Shown here one piece after another: positions 25,413-33,760 of a stretch of DNA of 64,000 nt (position 1 is its first letter; every line of letters begins with the position of its first letter). The position numbers and the translations under genes are program-made. Below the pieces are notes generated by a model. That model had not been told where the DNA came from. It worked only from the letters and a program-made list of their open reading frames with translations, and made no database searches. This DNA is from Azospirillum sp. TSA2s (GTDB taxonomy: Bacteria > Pseudomonadota > Alphaproteobacteria > Azospirillales > Azospirillaceae). The stretch covers positions 586,001 to 650,000 of the forward strand of contig NZ_CP039648.1 in the NCBI RefSeq assembly GCF_004923315.1, in the 5' to 3' direction.

Positions 25413-26792
25413 ATGACCGCCCCGCTGTCGCAGCCATTTTCCATGCCCGGCATGACGCCCGATGCCGACGCAGAGAGCGCCTGGATCGACGTGATCCGGA
25501 AGATGGACGAGACCTATGCCAATCTCGTGACGCAGCAGGTGGAACTGGAACGCAAGAATGCCGAGTTGGAGGAGGCGCAGGCCTTCATCGCCAGCGTCCT
25601 CGGCTCCATGACCGACGTTCTGATCGCCTGCGACCGCGACGGCCGGATCGAGCAGACCAACCCGGCGGCCGAACGAGCGCTGGGCTGTGCCGGGCGCGAG
25701 TTGACCGGGCGGCCGCTGCGCGATTTCCTTGACCCCGCCTTCCATCCCGCCTTCGCCCGGCTGTGCAGCGCCGCCCTTCAGCGCGAGGAGGTCAGCGATG
25801 TGGAACTCTCCTTGCGCGGGCCGGCCGGCCCCTTCCCCATCGCGGTCAACAGCACCGTGCGCTACGACCAGCGCGGCCATGCCATCGGGCTGGTTCTGGT
25901 CGGCCGGCCGGTGGGCGAGTTGCGCCGCGCCTACCGCGACCTCGCCGCCGCCCATGAAGGACTGAAGCAGACACAGCAGCAGCTCGTCCATTCAGAGAAA
26001 ATGGCTTCGCTCGGCCGGCTGGTCGCCGGCGTGGCCCATGAACTGAACAACCCGATCTCCTTCGTCTATGGCAACGCCCATGCCATGCGCCGCTATGTCG
26101 ACCGCATGACCGCCTATCTCGACCGCGTGCACGAAGGCGCCACCCCGACGGAACTGGCAGCCCTGCGCAAGGAACTGCGCATCGACCGCGCCCGTGCCGA
26201 CGCCGCGGCGACGCTGGACGGCATGCTGGAGGGGACGGAGCGGGTTCGCGACATCGTGGCAGAGCTTCGCCGCTTCTCGTCGGAACAGAAGCACGCCTCG
26301 GAACGCTTTGATTTGACGGGACTTCTTCGCTCCGCCGTCACCTGGGTGGCCAAGGCGCAGATGCCGGACCTGACCGTCGTCTTCGACCTGCCCGACACGC
26401 TGGACATCGCCGGTCATCCCGGCCACCTGCATCAGGTCGCCATGAATCTGGTCCAGAACGCCATCGACGCCATGGCCGGGGCGGCAGTCAAGCGGCTGGA
26501 ACTGCATGGCCGGGAGGAGGCGGGTACGGTCGTCGTCACCATCCGCGACACCGGCCACGGCATTCCCGACGCGATCGTGGGCCGCGTTTTCGATCCCTTC
26601 TTCACCACCAAGCCGGTTGGCAAGGGCACCGGGCTCGGCCTGTCGATCAGCTATCAGCTGGTGCGCGATCATGGCGGCGACCTAGCCGCCGCGAACCATC
26701 CCGATGGCGGGGCGCTGTTCACCCTCACCCTGCCGGCCGCCGGGGGCCAAGCCAACGGTCGGGCCAAGGGTCCGGAAGGAGCCGCGCGATGA
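25413..26792 (+). CDS. hupT: H2-signal-transducing sensor histidine kinase HupT/HoxJ
   Basis: 459 residues, soluble. An N-terminal PAS domain (about 45-160, FIASVLGSMTDVLIACDRDG onward) precedes a short coiled coil and the HisKA domain with phospho-acceptor His209 in VAHELNNP. The ATPase domain shows VQNAIDAMAG, DTGHGIPD and [11 protein letters not shown]. The stop overlaps the hupU start by 4 bases, which identifies it as the kinase that complexes with the regulatory hydrogenase. In known systems HupT phosphorylates HupR when H2 is absent, and the H2-activated sensor hydrogenase suppresses this. The ATG at 25413 is 44 bases after the DUF1656 stop; the frame is open upstream. Confidence 0.9.
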   Translation: MTAPLSQPFSMPGMTPDADAESAWIDVIRKMDETYANLVTQQVELERKNAELEEAQAFIASVLGSMTDVLIACDRDGRIEQTNPAAERALGCAGRELTGRPLRDFLDPAFHPAFARLCSAALQREEVSDVELSLRGPAGPFPIAVNSTVRYDQRGHAIGLVLVGRPVGELRRAYRDLAAAHEGLKQTQQQLVHSEKMASLGRLVAGVAHELNNPISFVYGNAHAMRRYVDRMTAYLDRVHEGATPTELAALRKELRIDRARADAAATLDGMLEGTERVRDIVAELRRFSSEQKHASERFDLTGLLRSAVTWVAKAQMPDLTVVFDLPDTLDIAGHPGHLHQVAMNLVQNAIDAMAGAAVKRLELHGREEAGTVVVTIRDTGHGIPDAIVGRVFDPFFTTKPVGKGTGLGLSISYQLVRDHGGDLAAANHPDGGALFTLTLPAAGGQANGRAKGPEGAAR

Positions 26793-27799
26793 GAGAGCGC
26801 CCGCTGTCGGTGCTGTGGCTGCAATCGGGCGGCTGCGGCGGTTGCACCATGTCGCTGCTCTGCGCCGAATCCCCGGATCTGATGACGCTGCTGGAGACCG
26901 CCGGCATCCGCCTGCTCTGGCACCCGAGCCTGTCGGAGGAAAGCGGGGCCGAGGCGGTGGACCTGTTCGAGCGCATCCTGTCGGGGTCCGAGCCGCTGGA
27001 CGTGCTGTGCGTGGAGGGATCGCTTCTGCGCGGGCCGAACGGCACCGGGCGCTTCCATGTGCTGGCGGGCACCGGCCGGGCGACCATCGACTGGGCGCGC
27101 GATCTGGCTGCCGTCGCCGGGACCGTGGTCTCCGTCGGCACCTGTGCTGCCTTCGGCGGTATCACTGCGGGGGGCGAGAACATCGCCGACGCCTGCGGTC
27201 TGCAGTATGAGGACACGCAGCGCGGCGGCGCCCTGGGCGCGGAGTTCCGGGCACGCGGCGGTCTGCCGGTGGTCAATGTCGCCGGCTGCCCGACCCATCC
27301 GAACTGGGTGACCGAGACGCTGATGCTGCTGGCCGACGATGCGCTGGCCGCCGGGGATCTGGACATCTACCAGCGCCCGCGCTTCTACGCCGACCATCTG
27401 GTCCACCATGGCTGCCCGCGCAACGAGTATTACGAGTACAAGGCCAGTGCCGAAAAACCATCCGATCTCGGCTGTCTGATGGAGCATATGGGCTGTCTCG
27501 GCACCCAGGCCCATGCGGACTGCAACACCCGCCTGTGGAACGGCGAGGGGTCCTGCACCCGCGGCGGCTATGCCTGCATCAACTGCACCGCACCGGGTTT
27601 CGAGGAGCCGGGGCACCCGTTCCAGCAGACGCCGAAATTCGCCGGCATTCCCATCGGCCTGCCCACCGACATGCCGAAGGCTTGGTTCGTGGCGCTGGCA
27701 TCTCTCGCCAAGGCTGCGACACCGGAGCGGGTGCGCCGCAACGCCGCCGCCGACCGCATCGTCGTCGCCCCCACCGTCCGCCCCACCCGGAAAGGCTGA
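26789..27799 (+). CDS. hupU: Regulatory [NiFe] hydrogenase small subunit HupU/HoxB
   Basis: 336 residues. There is no twin-arginine signal, unlike HupS, so it stays in the cytoplasm. The proximal cluster motif is SGGCGGCTMSLL, with glycine where O2-tolerant uptake enzymes carry an extra cysteine. Further FeS ligands lie in VGTCAAFGG, NVAGCPTHPNW, HHGCPRNEYYEYKASAEKPSDLGC and CTRGGYACINCTAPGF. It forms the H2 sensor with HupV. It starts inside the hupT stop and is followed 4 bases later by hupV, a translationally coupled set. Confidence 0.93.
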   Translation: MRERPLSVLWLQSGGCGGCTMSLLCAESPDLMTLLETAGIRLLWHPSLSEESGAEAVDLFERILSGSEPLDVLCVEGSLLRGPNGTGRFHVLAGTGRATIDWARDLAAVAGTVVSVGTCAAFGGITAGGENIADACGLQYEDTQRGGALGAEFRARGGLPVVNVAGCPTHPNWVTETLMLLADDALAAGDLDIYQRPRFYADHLVHHGCPRNEYYEYKASAEKPSDLGCLMEHMGCLGTQAHADCNTRLWNGEGSCTRGGYACINCTAPGFEEPGHPFQQTPKFAGIPIGLPTDMPKAWFVALASLAKAATPERVRRNAAADRIVVAPTVRPTRKG

Positions 27800-27803
27800 C
27801 CCG

Positions 27804-29267
27804 GTGAGTGAAGATTCCAAACGCCGCCTGATCGTCGGTCCTTTCAATCGCGTGGAAGGCGATCTTGAGGTCCGGCTTGAGATTTCCGGCACAAGTATTT
27901 CTGCCGCCTATGTGAATTCGCCGCTGTTCCGCGGGTTCGAGCGCATCCTGGAGGGACGTGACCCGATGGATGCGCTGGTGGTGGCGCCGCGCATCTGCGG
28001 CATCTGCTCCGTCTCGCAAAGTCATGCGGCGGCGCTGGCGCTGGCTGGTGTGATGGGGGTGGAGGTGCCGCGCAACGGCCTGCTCGCCATCAACCTGATG
28101 ACGGCGACGGAGAATGTCGCCGACCATCTGACCCATTTCCACCTCTTCTTCATGCCCGACTTCGCCCGTCCCGCCTACGAAGGACGCCCTTGGTTCGAGC
28201 GGGCGGAGGCACGGTTCAAGGCGGCGCAGGGCAGTGCCGTGCGCGGCGCCACATCGGCGCGGGCGGAGCTTTTCCATGTGCTGGGCATCCTGGGCGGCAA
28301 GTGGCCGCACTCGCTGACGCTCCAGCCCGGCGGCGTCACGCGGGCGTTGGATGCGCGTGACCGGGTGCGTTTGCTCGCCACCGTCCGCAGTTTCCGCCGC
28401 TTCCTGGAAGAAAGCCTGTTCGGAGCGCCGCTGGCGCACGTGCTGGCGCTTGCCGCACCGGAGGATCTGGAGCGCTGGCGGATCTCCGGTCCCGCCGGCG
28501 ACTTCCGCCTGTTCCTGGAGATTGCCGAGGATCTGGATCTCGCCCATCTCGGACGAGCCTATGGCCGCTTCCTCAGCCACGGCGCCTATGCCGGCCTGGA
28601 GGGCGGACATCTTTACCGGCGCGGCACCTTCAGCGACGGAAATGACGCTCCCTTCGATCCGGATCAGGTGGCGGAGCATCACCGGTTCAGCCGCATGGCC
28701 GGGCAGGACCGCCCTCACCCGCCTTTCGCCGGCTCGACCGTGCCGGACGGAATGGACGAGACCGGGTATAGCTGGTGCAAGGCACCGCGGCTTGCCGGAC
28801 TGCCCTACGAGACCGGTGCCATCGCCCGGCAACTGGTGGACGGACACCCGCTGATCCGGGCGCTGGTGGCGCAGGATGGCGGATCGGTGCGCAGCCGCGT
28901 CATCGCTCGCCTGCTGGAACTGGCGCGCACCACCGACGCGATGGAAGGTTGGCTGCGCGCCATCGATCCGGCTGCCCCCTGGTGCGTGGCGGCGGAGATA
29001 CCGGACAACGCCCAGGCGGTGGGATTGACGGAAGCGGCGCGGGGAGCGCTGGGACACTGGCTGCGGGTGGAGCGCGGGCGCATCGCCGGCTATCAGATCA
29101 TCGCCCCGACCACCTGGAACTTCTCACCCCGCGACCTCGACGGCGTGCCCGGTCCGCTGGAGCAGGCCTTGGTCGGCGCCCCGGTGCAGGAGGGAGAGCG
29201 CACGCCGCTGTCGGTGCAGCACATCGTCCGGTCCTTCGACCCCTGCATGGTATGTACGGTGCATTAG
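27804..29267 (+). CDS. hupV: Regulatory [NiFe] hydrogenase large subunit HupV/HoxC
   Basis: 487 residues. The active-site cysteine pairs are RICGICSVSQSH near the N-terminus and FDPCMVCTVH at the very end. The protein stops at that final histidine, so it lacks the C-terminal peptide cleaved during maturation of uptake hydrogenases and needs no HupD-type processing; this is the known behaviour of sensor hydrogenases. The start is a GTG with GGAAAGG 8 bases upstream. An approximately 1-kb interval follows before hupD. Confidence 0.93.
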   Translation: MSEDSKRRLIVGPFNRVEGDLEVRLEISGTSISAAYVNSPLFRGFERILEGRDPMDALVVAPRICGICSVSQSHAAALALAGVMGVEVPRNGLLAINLMTATENVADHLTHFHLFFMPDFARPAYEGRPWFERAEARFKAAQGSAVRGATSARAELFHVLGILGGKWPHSLTLQPGGVTRALDARDRVRLLATVRSFRRFLEESLFGAPLAHVLALAAPEDLERWRISGPAGDFRLFLEIAEDLDLAHLGRAYGRFLSHGAYAGLEGGHLYRRGTFSDGNDAPFDPDQVAEHHRFSRMAGQDRPHPPFAGSTVPDGMDETGYSWCKAPRLAGLPYETGAIARQLVDGHPLIRALVAQDGGSVRSRVIARLLELARTTDAMEGWLRAIDPAAPWCVAAEIPDNAQAVGLTEAARGALGHWLRVERGRIAGYQIIAPTTWNFSPRDLDGVPGPLEQALVGAPVQEGERTPLSVQHIVRSFDPCMVCTVH

Positions 29268-29424
29268 AAAATTATCATTTTATATCATTGCTTTAGGTAG
29301 AGATCTTCGAAGTTTCTCCGAAATCCGTTCGGCAGGATGCTGAAGAATTGCTCTGCCTTCGTTGCCGTCTCCCATCCCCGCCATGCTCCGCGCATGCTCT
29401 GGTGGAGGCCAAGCAAAAAGAAAG

Positions 29425-29451
29425 CCCGCCGGTAGTGTGGGCCAGCGCGGG
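29425..29451 (-). terminator. Possible minus-strand rho-independent terminator
   Basis: On the minus strand a CCCGC/GCGGG stem is followed at once by CTTTCTTTTT. It would end a transcript coming from the right, for example one carrying the minus-strand microprotein at 29866-29934. The stem is only five base pairs with a long loop, so the call is weak. Confidence 0.35.
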
Positions 29452-29534
29452 AACTCCGCAGAAAATTGCGGATTCCTTGTATCTCATTTCACTCGCTTGC
29501 AGAGGCTTTCACAGCCACATTCTCCGGGCGGTCG

Positions 29535-29557
29535 GGGCGGTGGGTGGGCCACCGCCC
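29535..29557 (+). other. GC-rich hairpin before microprotein ORF
   Basis: GGGCGGTGG-gtggg-CCACCGCCC is a perfect 9-base-pair stem with a 5-base loop, ending 26 bases before the ATG at 29584. It could lie in the 5' leader of that small message and affect its stability or translation. Confidence 0.5.
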
Positions 29558-29583
29558 GCGCCGCTCTACCGGAGGGCAAGAGG

Positions 29584-29658
29584 ATGGATAAAATCCTCAC
29601 TCTCCTGATCCTGCTGTTGCAGGTACTCAAGCTGCTGCTTGAATACCTGAACCGCTGA
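29584..29658 (+). CDS. Candidate 24-residue hydrophobic microprotein
   Basis: The ORF encodes one amphipathic or membrane helix: MDKILTLLILLL then QVLKLLLEYLNR, 11 of 24 residues being leucine. A purine-rich ribosome binding site (GGAGGGCAAGAGG) lies directly before the ATG. Hydrophobic peptides of this size with charged ends include type I toxins and small membrane-complex subunits; nothing here decides between them. It sits alone between hupV and hupD, downstream of a strong hairpin. I do not recognise it as a known family. Confidence 0.5.
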   Translation: MDKILTLLILLLQVLKLLLEYLNR

Positions 29659-29865
29659 TCGGGCGGGCGTGCCGGGGCTCGCATCCTCGGTACGCCTTCC
29701 CCGAAAATAGTCCTCAACGAACTATTTATCAAAGTGATTCGCTGCATGCAGCGTTCCGCTCAGAACTGACCGATGTTCGCGCGGAGCCAGCCCGCCAAGT
29801 CTGCATCGGTCAACCCGCCGGACAATATGTTAAGACTTTACCCCTTTCACGCCCCGCACCAACGG

Positions 29866-29934
29866 TCAGGAAACGATGAACGCCGCGTAGGACATGACGC
29901 CGACGAACATCATCAAGGAAACCATGCGTGCCAT
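29866..29934 (-). CDS. Candidate 22-residue membrane microprotein
   Basis: The minus-strand ORF encodes MARMVSLMMFVG then VMSYAAFIVS, a single membrane helix with a positively charged N-terminus. GGAGGTTC lies 5 bases before the ATG, a near-ideal Shine-Dalgarno. An upstream hairpin (29948-29967, GGACGG/CCGTCC) abuts the ribosome binding site. Length and form resemble small accessory subunits of membrane oxidases or transporters. It is antisense to the hup genes, so it has its own promoter. I cannot name a family. Confidence 0.5.
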   Translation of the reverse strand: MARMVSLMMFVGVMSYAAFIVS

Positions 29935-30204
29935 TTGAACCTCCATCGGACGGGAGATGATCCGTCCTGTTGGAAGAGATCTAATCCCGCAGAGGATCGG
30001 GATAAACGCACGGATCCTGATTTCACCGTTCGACCAGCGCGAACAATCACCCGTCACCCTCTACGGCAACTGTGCAGCCAGAGTGGCAACCAACTTGCCA
30101 CCTGCCACGCATGCTGTAATGTTGATGTCCACAATCGCTGCTATATCGAGCGATGGCTGCGGAAATATGCAACCCGATCAATGACCTGACCTGACCACCG
30201 ATCC

Positions 30205-30220
30205 TGGCATGGAACTTGTA
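30205..30220 (+). promoter_or_regulatory. Weak sigma-54-like element upstream of hupD
   Basis: TGGCATGGAACTTGTA resembles the -24/-12 consensus (TGGCAC-N5-TTGCA) but ends in GT where GC is expected. It lies 58 bases before the chosen hupD start, a sensible place for a HupR-dependent promoter of the accessory operon. The mismatch makes it tentative. Confidence 0.3.
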
Positions 30221-30277
30221 CGAACGAAGGTTCGGCGGCAGGGCGCCGCTCCATCGGACAGAGGCCGGGGCACGGGA

Positions 30278-30928
30278 ATGGATTTGGCGGGGGACGAAAG
30301 CGGTCGGGGGACGGCGCAGATCCTGGTGTTGGGCATCGGGAACATCCTGTGGGCCGACGAGGGCTTCGGCGTCCGCACGGTGGAGCGTCTGGCCGCCGAT
30401 TGGCGCTTTCCCGACAACGTCACCCTGATGGATGGCGGAACCCAGGGGCTGTACCTGCTGCCGCATCTGGAAGCGGCCGATGCGTTGATCGTGGTCGACG
30501 CCATCGACTATGGCCTGCCGCCCGGCACCCGCCGCGTGTTCCATGGCGACGACGTACCGGCCTTCCTTGGCGCCAAGAAGATGAGCCTTCACCAGACCGG
30601 CTTTCAGGAGGTGCTGGCCAGCGCCATGTTCCTCGGCCGCTGTCCGCGAAAGCTGATCCTGGTCGGTGTCCAGCCGGAATGCCTGGAGGATTACGGCGGC
30701 GGCCTGACCGACACCGTCGCCGCGCAGGTCGCCCCCACCATCGACGTCATCCTGAATCTGCTACGCGACGAGTTCGGCGTGGAGGGCACGCCCGTTGAGG
30801 CCGCCGCCGACATCGCCGCCCCTGCCATCGCCCGCGACGCCTATGAAGGCGGGCGCCCGAGCGCCGAGGACGCCTGCCGCATTGGCGACCCCCGTATTCT
30901 GGCGGCGCTGCCCGCCTCTGAGACCTGA
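30278..30928 (+). CDS. hupD: Hydrogenase maturation protease HupD
   Basis: About 216 residues. This nickel-dependent endopeptidase removes the C-terminal peptide of HupL after Ni-Fe insertion. Expected metal ligands are visible: Glu in GIGNILWADEGFGVRT, Asp in VVDAIDYG and His in KMSLHQTGFQEVLA. The C-terminal 40 residues are longer and more Ala-rich than usual. The ATG at 30278 is chosen because family similarity starts soon after; an in-frame ATG at 30209 would add 23 atypical residues. It opens the accessory block hupDFGH-hupJ-hypA. Confidence 0.9.
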   Translation: MDLAGDESGRGTAQILVLGIGNILWADEGFGVRTVERLAADWRFPDNVTLMDGGTQGLYLLPHLEAADALIVVDAIDYGLPPGTRRVFHGDDVPAFLGAKKMSLHQTGFQEVLASAMFLGRCPRKLILVGVQPECLEDYGGGLTDTVAAQVAPTIDVILNLLRDEFGVEGTPVEAAADIAAPAIARDAYEGGRPSAEDACRIGDPRILAALPASET

Positions 30929-30943
30929 GCGGAGCGCCCGTCC

Positions 30944-31255
30944 ATGTGCATCGGCATTCCCCTGCGCCTGACCGGTGTCGACGGCGTCGCCGGCCGGACG
31001 GAGGACGGCTCGGTCATCGACCTGTCGCTGGTCCCCGAAGCCGATCCCGGCGATTGGGTGCTCGGCTTCCTCGGCGCGGCGCGCCGCCTGCTGGACCCGG
31101 AGGAGGCTGCCCAGATCCTCGACGCGCTGGCGGCGATGGCCGCGGCGCTGGACGGGGAACGGCTCGACAGCGCCTTCGCCGACCTGACCGACCGTGAACC
31201 GACCCTTCCCCCCCACCTGGAGGCGGCCCGCGCGGCCGGCCTGACGGAGGCCTGA
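30944..31255 (+). CDS. hupF: HupF/HypC-family hydrogenase assembly chaperone
   Basis: 103 residues beginning MCIGIPLRL, with the essential Cys2 of the HypC/HupF/HoxL family that carries or protects the Fe(CN)2CO unit. [17 protein letters not shown] is the second conserved stretch. The C-terminal extension (about 20 residues beyond HypC) favours HupF over HypC. It starts 15 bases after hupD. Confidence 0.88.
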   Translation: MCIGIPLRLTGVDGVAGRTEDGSVIDLSLVPEADPGDWVLGFLGAARRLLDPEEAAQILDALAAMAAALDGERLDSAFADLTDREPTLPPHLEAARAAGLTEA

Positions 31256-31259
31256 CGCC

Positions 31260-31688
31260 ATGACCGACCTCGCCCCGCCGCTCGCCAAGCCGCGGCTGCC
31301 CTTGCCGCCGCTGGTTGATCTGTTGACCGACGTCCATGGCTATCTGCGGCTGGATCATGTTGACGACCGGCCCTGGCTCGATGATCCGGCCAAGGATTGG
31401 GTGGTCTTCCTGCCCGGCCATGGCAAGGGCAATGCCGAGACCGCCGACGTCGCCGTCATCCTGCCGGAGCTGGTCCGCGCCCTGCACCCGCGCCTGACCC
31501 CGGCGGTGGCCGGCGAGGCGGCGGAGCGCGCGATCCTGGCCCTGACCGGCATGATGAGCCTGCCGGCCCTGGTCTTCCTGCGCGGCGACCGGCTGCTGGG
31601 CACCATCCCGCGCGTGCGCGACTGGGACGATTATCTGCAGCGGATCGGTGAGATCCTGGAAGGCGCTTCGGAAGGCGGTGCGGCATGA
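31260..31688 (+). CDS. hupG: HupG/HyaE-family hydrogenase expression protein
   Basis: 142 residues in a thioredoxin-like fold of the HyaE/HupG family, without a CxxC pair. Recognisable stretches are WVVFLPGHGKGNAETADVAVILPEL and MSLPALVFLRGDRLLGTI. In related bacteria it is thought to assist the Tat-exported small subunit, especially under oxygen. It starts 4 bases after hupF and overlaps hupH by 4 bases. Confidence 0.85.
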   Translation: MTDLAPPLAKPRLPLPPLVDLLTDVHGYLRLDHVDDRPWLDDPAKDWVVFLPGHGKGNAETADVAVILPELVRALHPRLTPAVAGEAAERAILALTGMMSLPALVFLRGDRLLGTIPRVRDWDDYLQRIGEILEGASEGGAA

Positions 31689-32554
31689 GTTCCCTGTTCG
31701 GCATGACCCACCCGCCGGTCGGCTTCGGCCCCGGCAGCCAGCCGGACGCGACAGAGGAAGGGCTGGAATATTTGCCGATGCCGTCGGGCATGCGCGTCTA
31801 CGAACCGCACCTGCCGGAGGTCGCCGACCCCGCCCGCGCCGCCGCCGCCCGTGCCGTGCTGACCCGCATTCACGAGGCGCTTGTCAACTGGACGGCCGGC
31901 GAGGAAATCCGCATTCCGGTCGATGACCTCGACGCCCCGGTGCTCGCCCTGGTCGATGAAGCGCTGGGCGAGGGCGAAGTCGCGGTCAAGGTGGAGCGGG
32001 CCGGCGACCGGCTGGAAATTCAGGAGGCTTCCCTGGCCGGCGTCTGGCGTGTGCGCGGTTTCGGCGACGGGGCCGTGCGCGAAAGCCTGCTGATCGGCGC
32101 CTTCCCGCGGGTGGCGCTGAACCGCGCCTTCACCGCCGTTGCTGCGGTGGCGGCAGGGCCGGCGCCGGCCGGGCTGATGAACGGCCAGCCGATCCTGACC
32201 GAGCTGCTGGACCGCAGCGCCGCCTGGCGCCGTGGCGACGCGCCCCACGCGGTGAACTTCAGCCTGCTGCCCCACACGCCCGAGGATCTGGCCTTCATCG
32301 AACAGCGGCTGGGTGTGGGTGCCACCACCATCCTGTCGCGCGGCTACGGCAATTGCCGCGTCACCGCCACCGCGACGCCGAATGTCTGGTGGGTGCGTTA
32401 TTACAACTCGGTCGACACGCTGATCCTCGATACGGTGGAGATCGTTGACGTGCCGGCGGTGGTCTGCGCCGCGACGGAGGACATCGCCGACAGCGCCGAA
32501 CGTCTGGCCGAGATTCTCGACGCGCTGGCGACCGATCTGGAGCGGATGCGATGA
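31685..32554 (+). CDS. hupH: HupH/HyaF-family hydrogenase expression protein
   Basis: 289 residues. The conserved C-terminal half is clear (MNGQPILTELLDRSAAWRRG, HAVNFSLLPHTPEDLAFIEQ, TILSRGYGNCRVTATATPNVWWVRYYNS), which is the HyaF/HupH signature. It is proposed to act in small-subunit FeS maturation or assembly. The ATGA overlaps on both sides (hupG and the rubredoxin-HupJ gene) place it in the middle of a single translational unit. Confidence 0.87.
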   Translation: MSSLFGMTHPPVGFGPGSQPDATEEGLEYLPMPSGMRVYEPHLPEVADPARAAAARAVLTRIHEALVNWTAGEEIRIPVDDLDAPVLALVDEALGEGEVAVKVERAGDRLEIQEASLAGVWRVRGFGDGAVRESLLIGAFPRVALNRAFTAVAAVAAGPAPAGLMNGQPILTELLDRSAAWRRGDAPHAVNFSLLPHTPEDLAFIEQRLGVGATTILSRGYGNCRVTATATPNVWWVRYYNSVDTLILDTVEIVDVPAVVCAATEDIADSAERLAEILDALATDLERMR

Positions 32555-33396
32555 GCGCCGGCGCCTCCCGCTTCGAGGGCTCCTATCTCGGCGACGCCAC
32601 GCGCATCGGCGCGGCCACCCGGATGGAATGCAAGATCTGCTGGCACGTCTACGACCCGGCGGAGGGCTGCGAGCATTGGCAGGTGCCGCCCGGCACCGGC
32701 TTCGCCGCCCTGCCCGACCATTGGCGCTGCCCGGTCTGCGACGGCGCCCGCGACCAGTTCATGGCGCTGGATGGCGAGGCGGTGACGGCCGAAGCGGCTG
32801 CGGCTGCCGTCCCGCCGGCGGAGTCCGGCCCTGCCCTGCCGACCGAGACCATCGCACGGCTGGAAGCGGCCTTCCGCGAGATCCACACCGCGCAGATGCG
32901 CGGCCTGCCCATCGTCAACGACGCGCTGGCGGTGAAGGCCGTGGGCTTCCGCCACCATGGCGAGCGATGGCTCGGTGCGCTGGTGACGCCCTGGTTCCTG
33001 AACCTCGTCCTGTTGCCCGGTGAAGGCGAAGAGTGGTCGGAACTGGTGCCGGGCGCGAAGGAGCTGATCGAGTTTCCGTCCGGCCGCTACGAATTCGTCC
33101 ATGCCAACCGCAAGGGTGTCGGCGCCTACAAGGCCTGCTCCCTGTTCTCGCCGATGTTCGAGTTCGCCTCCATGCTCCAGGCAACCGAAACGGCCGCGGC
33201 GGCTCTGGTCTCCCTCTTCGATCCCTCCATCCGCGAAGACGGTGCCCAGACCGCCGAGATCCGCCGCAGGCGCGAGGAAGAACTGGCACCGCCGCCCGAT
33301 CCGGCGCCGGCCCAGGTCGAATCGGTGGGCGAGCCGGCGCGCCCGTCCCGCCGGGCGCTGCTCGGCATGGGGTCCGCAGAGGCCGCCGATGCATGA
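32551..33396 (+). CDS. hupJ: Rubredoxin-HupJ/HybE fusion (HupI-HupJ) hydrogenase assembly protein
   Basis: 281 residues in two parts. Residues 20-75 are a rubredoxin with Cys27/Cys30 in ECKICWHVYDP and Cys60/Cys63 in WRCPVCDGARDQF, equivalent to the free-standing HupI. Residues 100-235 are the HybE/HupJ chaperone domain (LVTPWFLNLVLLPGEGEEW, EFVHANRKGVGAYKACSLFSPMFEF). A Pro/Glu-rich tail follows. HupI and HupJ are separate in many hup operons; here they are one chain. The likely role is assembly of the six-cysteine small subunit in air. It overlaps hupH by 4 bases and hypA by 8. Confidence 0.9.
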   Translation: MSAGASRFEGSYLGDATRIGAATRMECKICWHVYDPAEGCEHWQVPPGTGFAALPDHWRCPVCDGARDQFMALDGEAVTAEAAAAAVPPAESGPALPTETIARLEAAFREIHTAQMRGLPIVNDALAVKAVGFRHHGERWLGALVTPWFLNLVLLPGEGEEWSELVPGAKELIEFPSGRYEFVHANRKGVGAYKACSLFSPMFEFASMLQATETAAAALVSLFDPSIREDGAQTAEIRRRREEELAPPPDPAPAQVESVGEPARPSRRALLGMGSAEAADA

Positions 33397-33730
33397 GATG
33401 GCGCTCTGCGAAAGCCTGCTCCAGGCGATGGAGGAGGCCGGGCGGGCGAACGGCTTCAGCCGTGTGACCAGGGTCCGGCTGGAGATCGGCCACTTCGCCG
33501 GGGTGGAGGTGGAGGCGCTGCGCTTCGGTTTCGACGTGGTGACGCGGGGATCGCTGGCCGACGGGGCGGAGCTGGTGGTGCTGGAGGTGCCGGGCCGCGG
33601 CTGGTGCTTCGACTGCAACGACACGGTGGATCTGGACGACCGGCTGTCGCCCTGCCCACACTGCGGCGGCAGCCGGCTGCATCCGAATGGCGGCACCGAG
33701 ATGACGATCAAGGATCTTGAGGTCGAGTGA
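33389..33730 (+). CDS. hypA: Hydrogenase nickel incorporation protein HypA
   Basis: 113 residues starting MHEMALCESLL; Met1, His2 and Glu3 form the Ni site. The zinc-binding cysteines are Cys73/Cys76 (WCFDCND) and Cys89/Cys92 (CPHCGG). It delivers Ni to the large subunit with HypB, whose gene is not in this window. The ATG lies inside the 3' end of the rubredoxin-HupJ gene, so the two are coupled. Confidence 0.93.
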   Translation: MHEMALCESLLQAMEEAGRANGFSRVTRVRLEIGHFAGVEVEALRFGFDVVTRGSLADGAELVVLEVPGRGWCFDCNDTVDLDDRLSPCPHCGGSRLHPNGGTEMTIKDLEVE

Positions 33731-33760
33731 GGCAGGTCGAATGAAGAAGGATTCCGTGCG

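Larger units (their letters stand above)
29268..30277. other. 1-kb interval between hupV and hupD without a conventional gene
   Basis: This stretch is more AT-rich than its surroundings, especially 29268-29310 and 29700-29840. It holds two tiny ORFs with strong ribosome binding sites (29584-29658 plus, 29866-29934 minus), several hairpins (29425-29451, 29455-29472, 29535-29557, 29948-29967) and a weak sigma-54-like element at 30205-30220. No tRNA, IS fragment or longer credible gene was seen. Confidence 0.6.
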
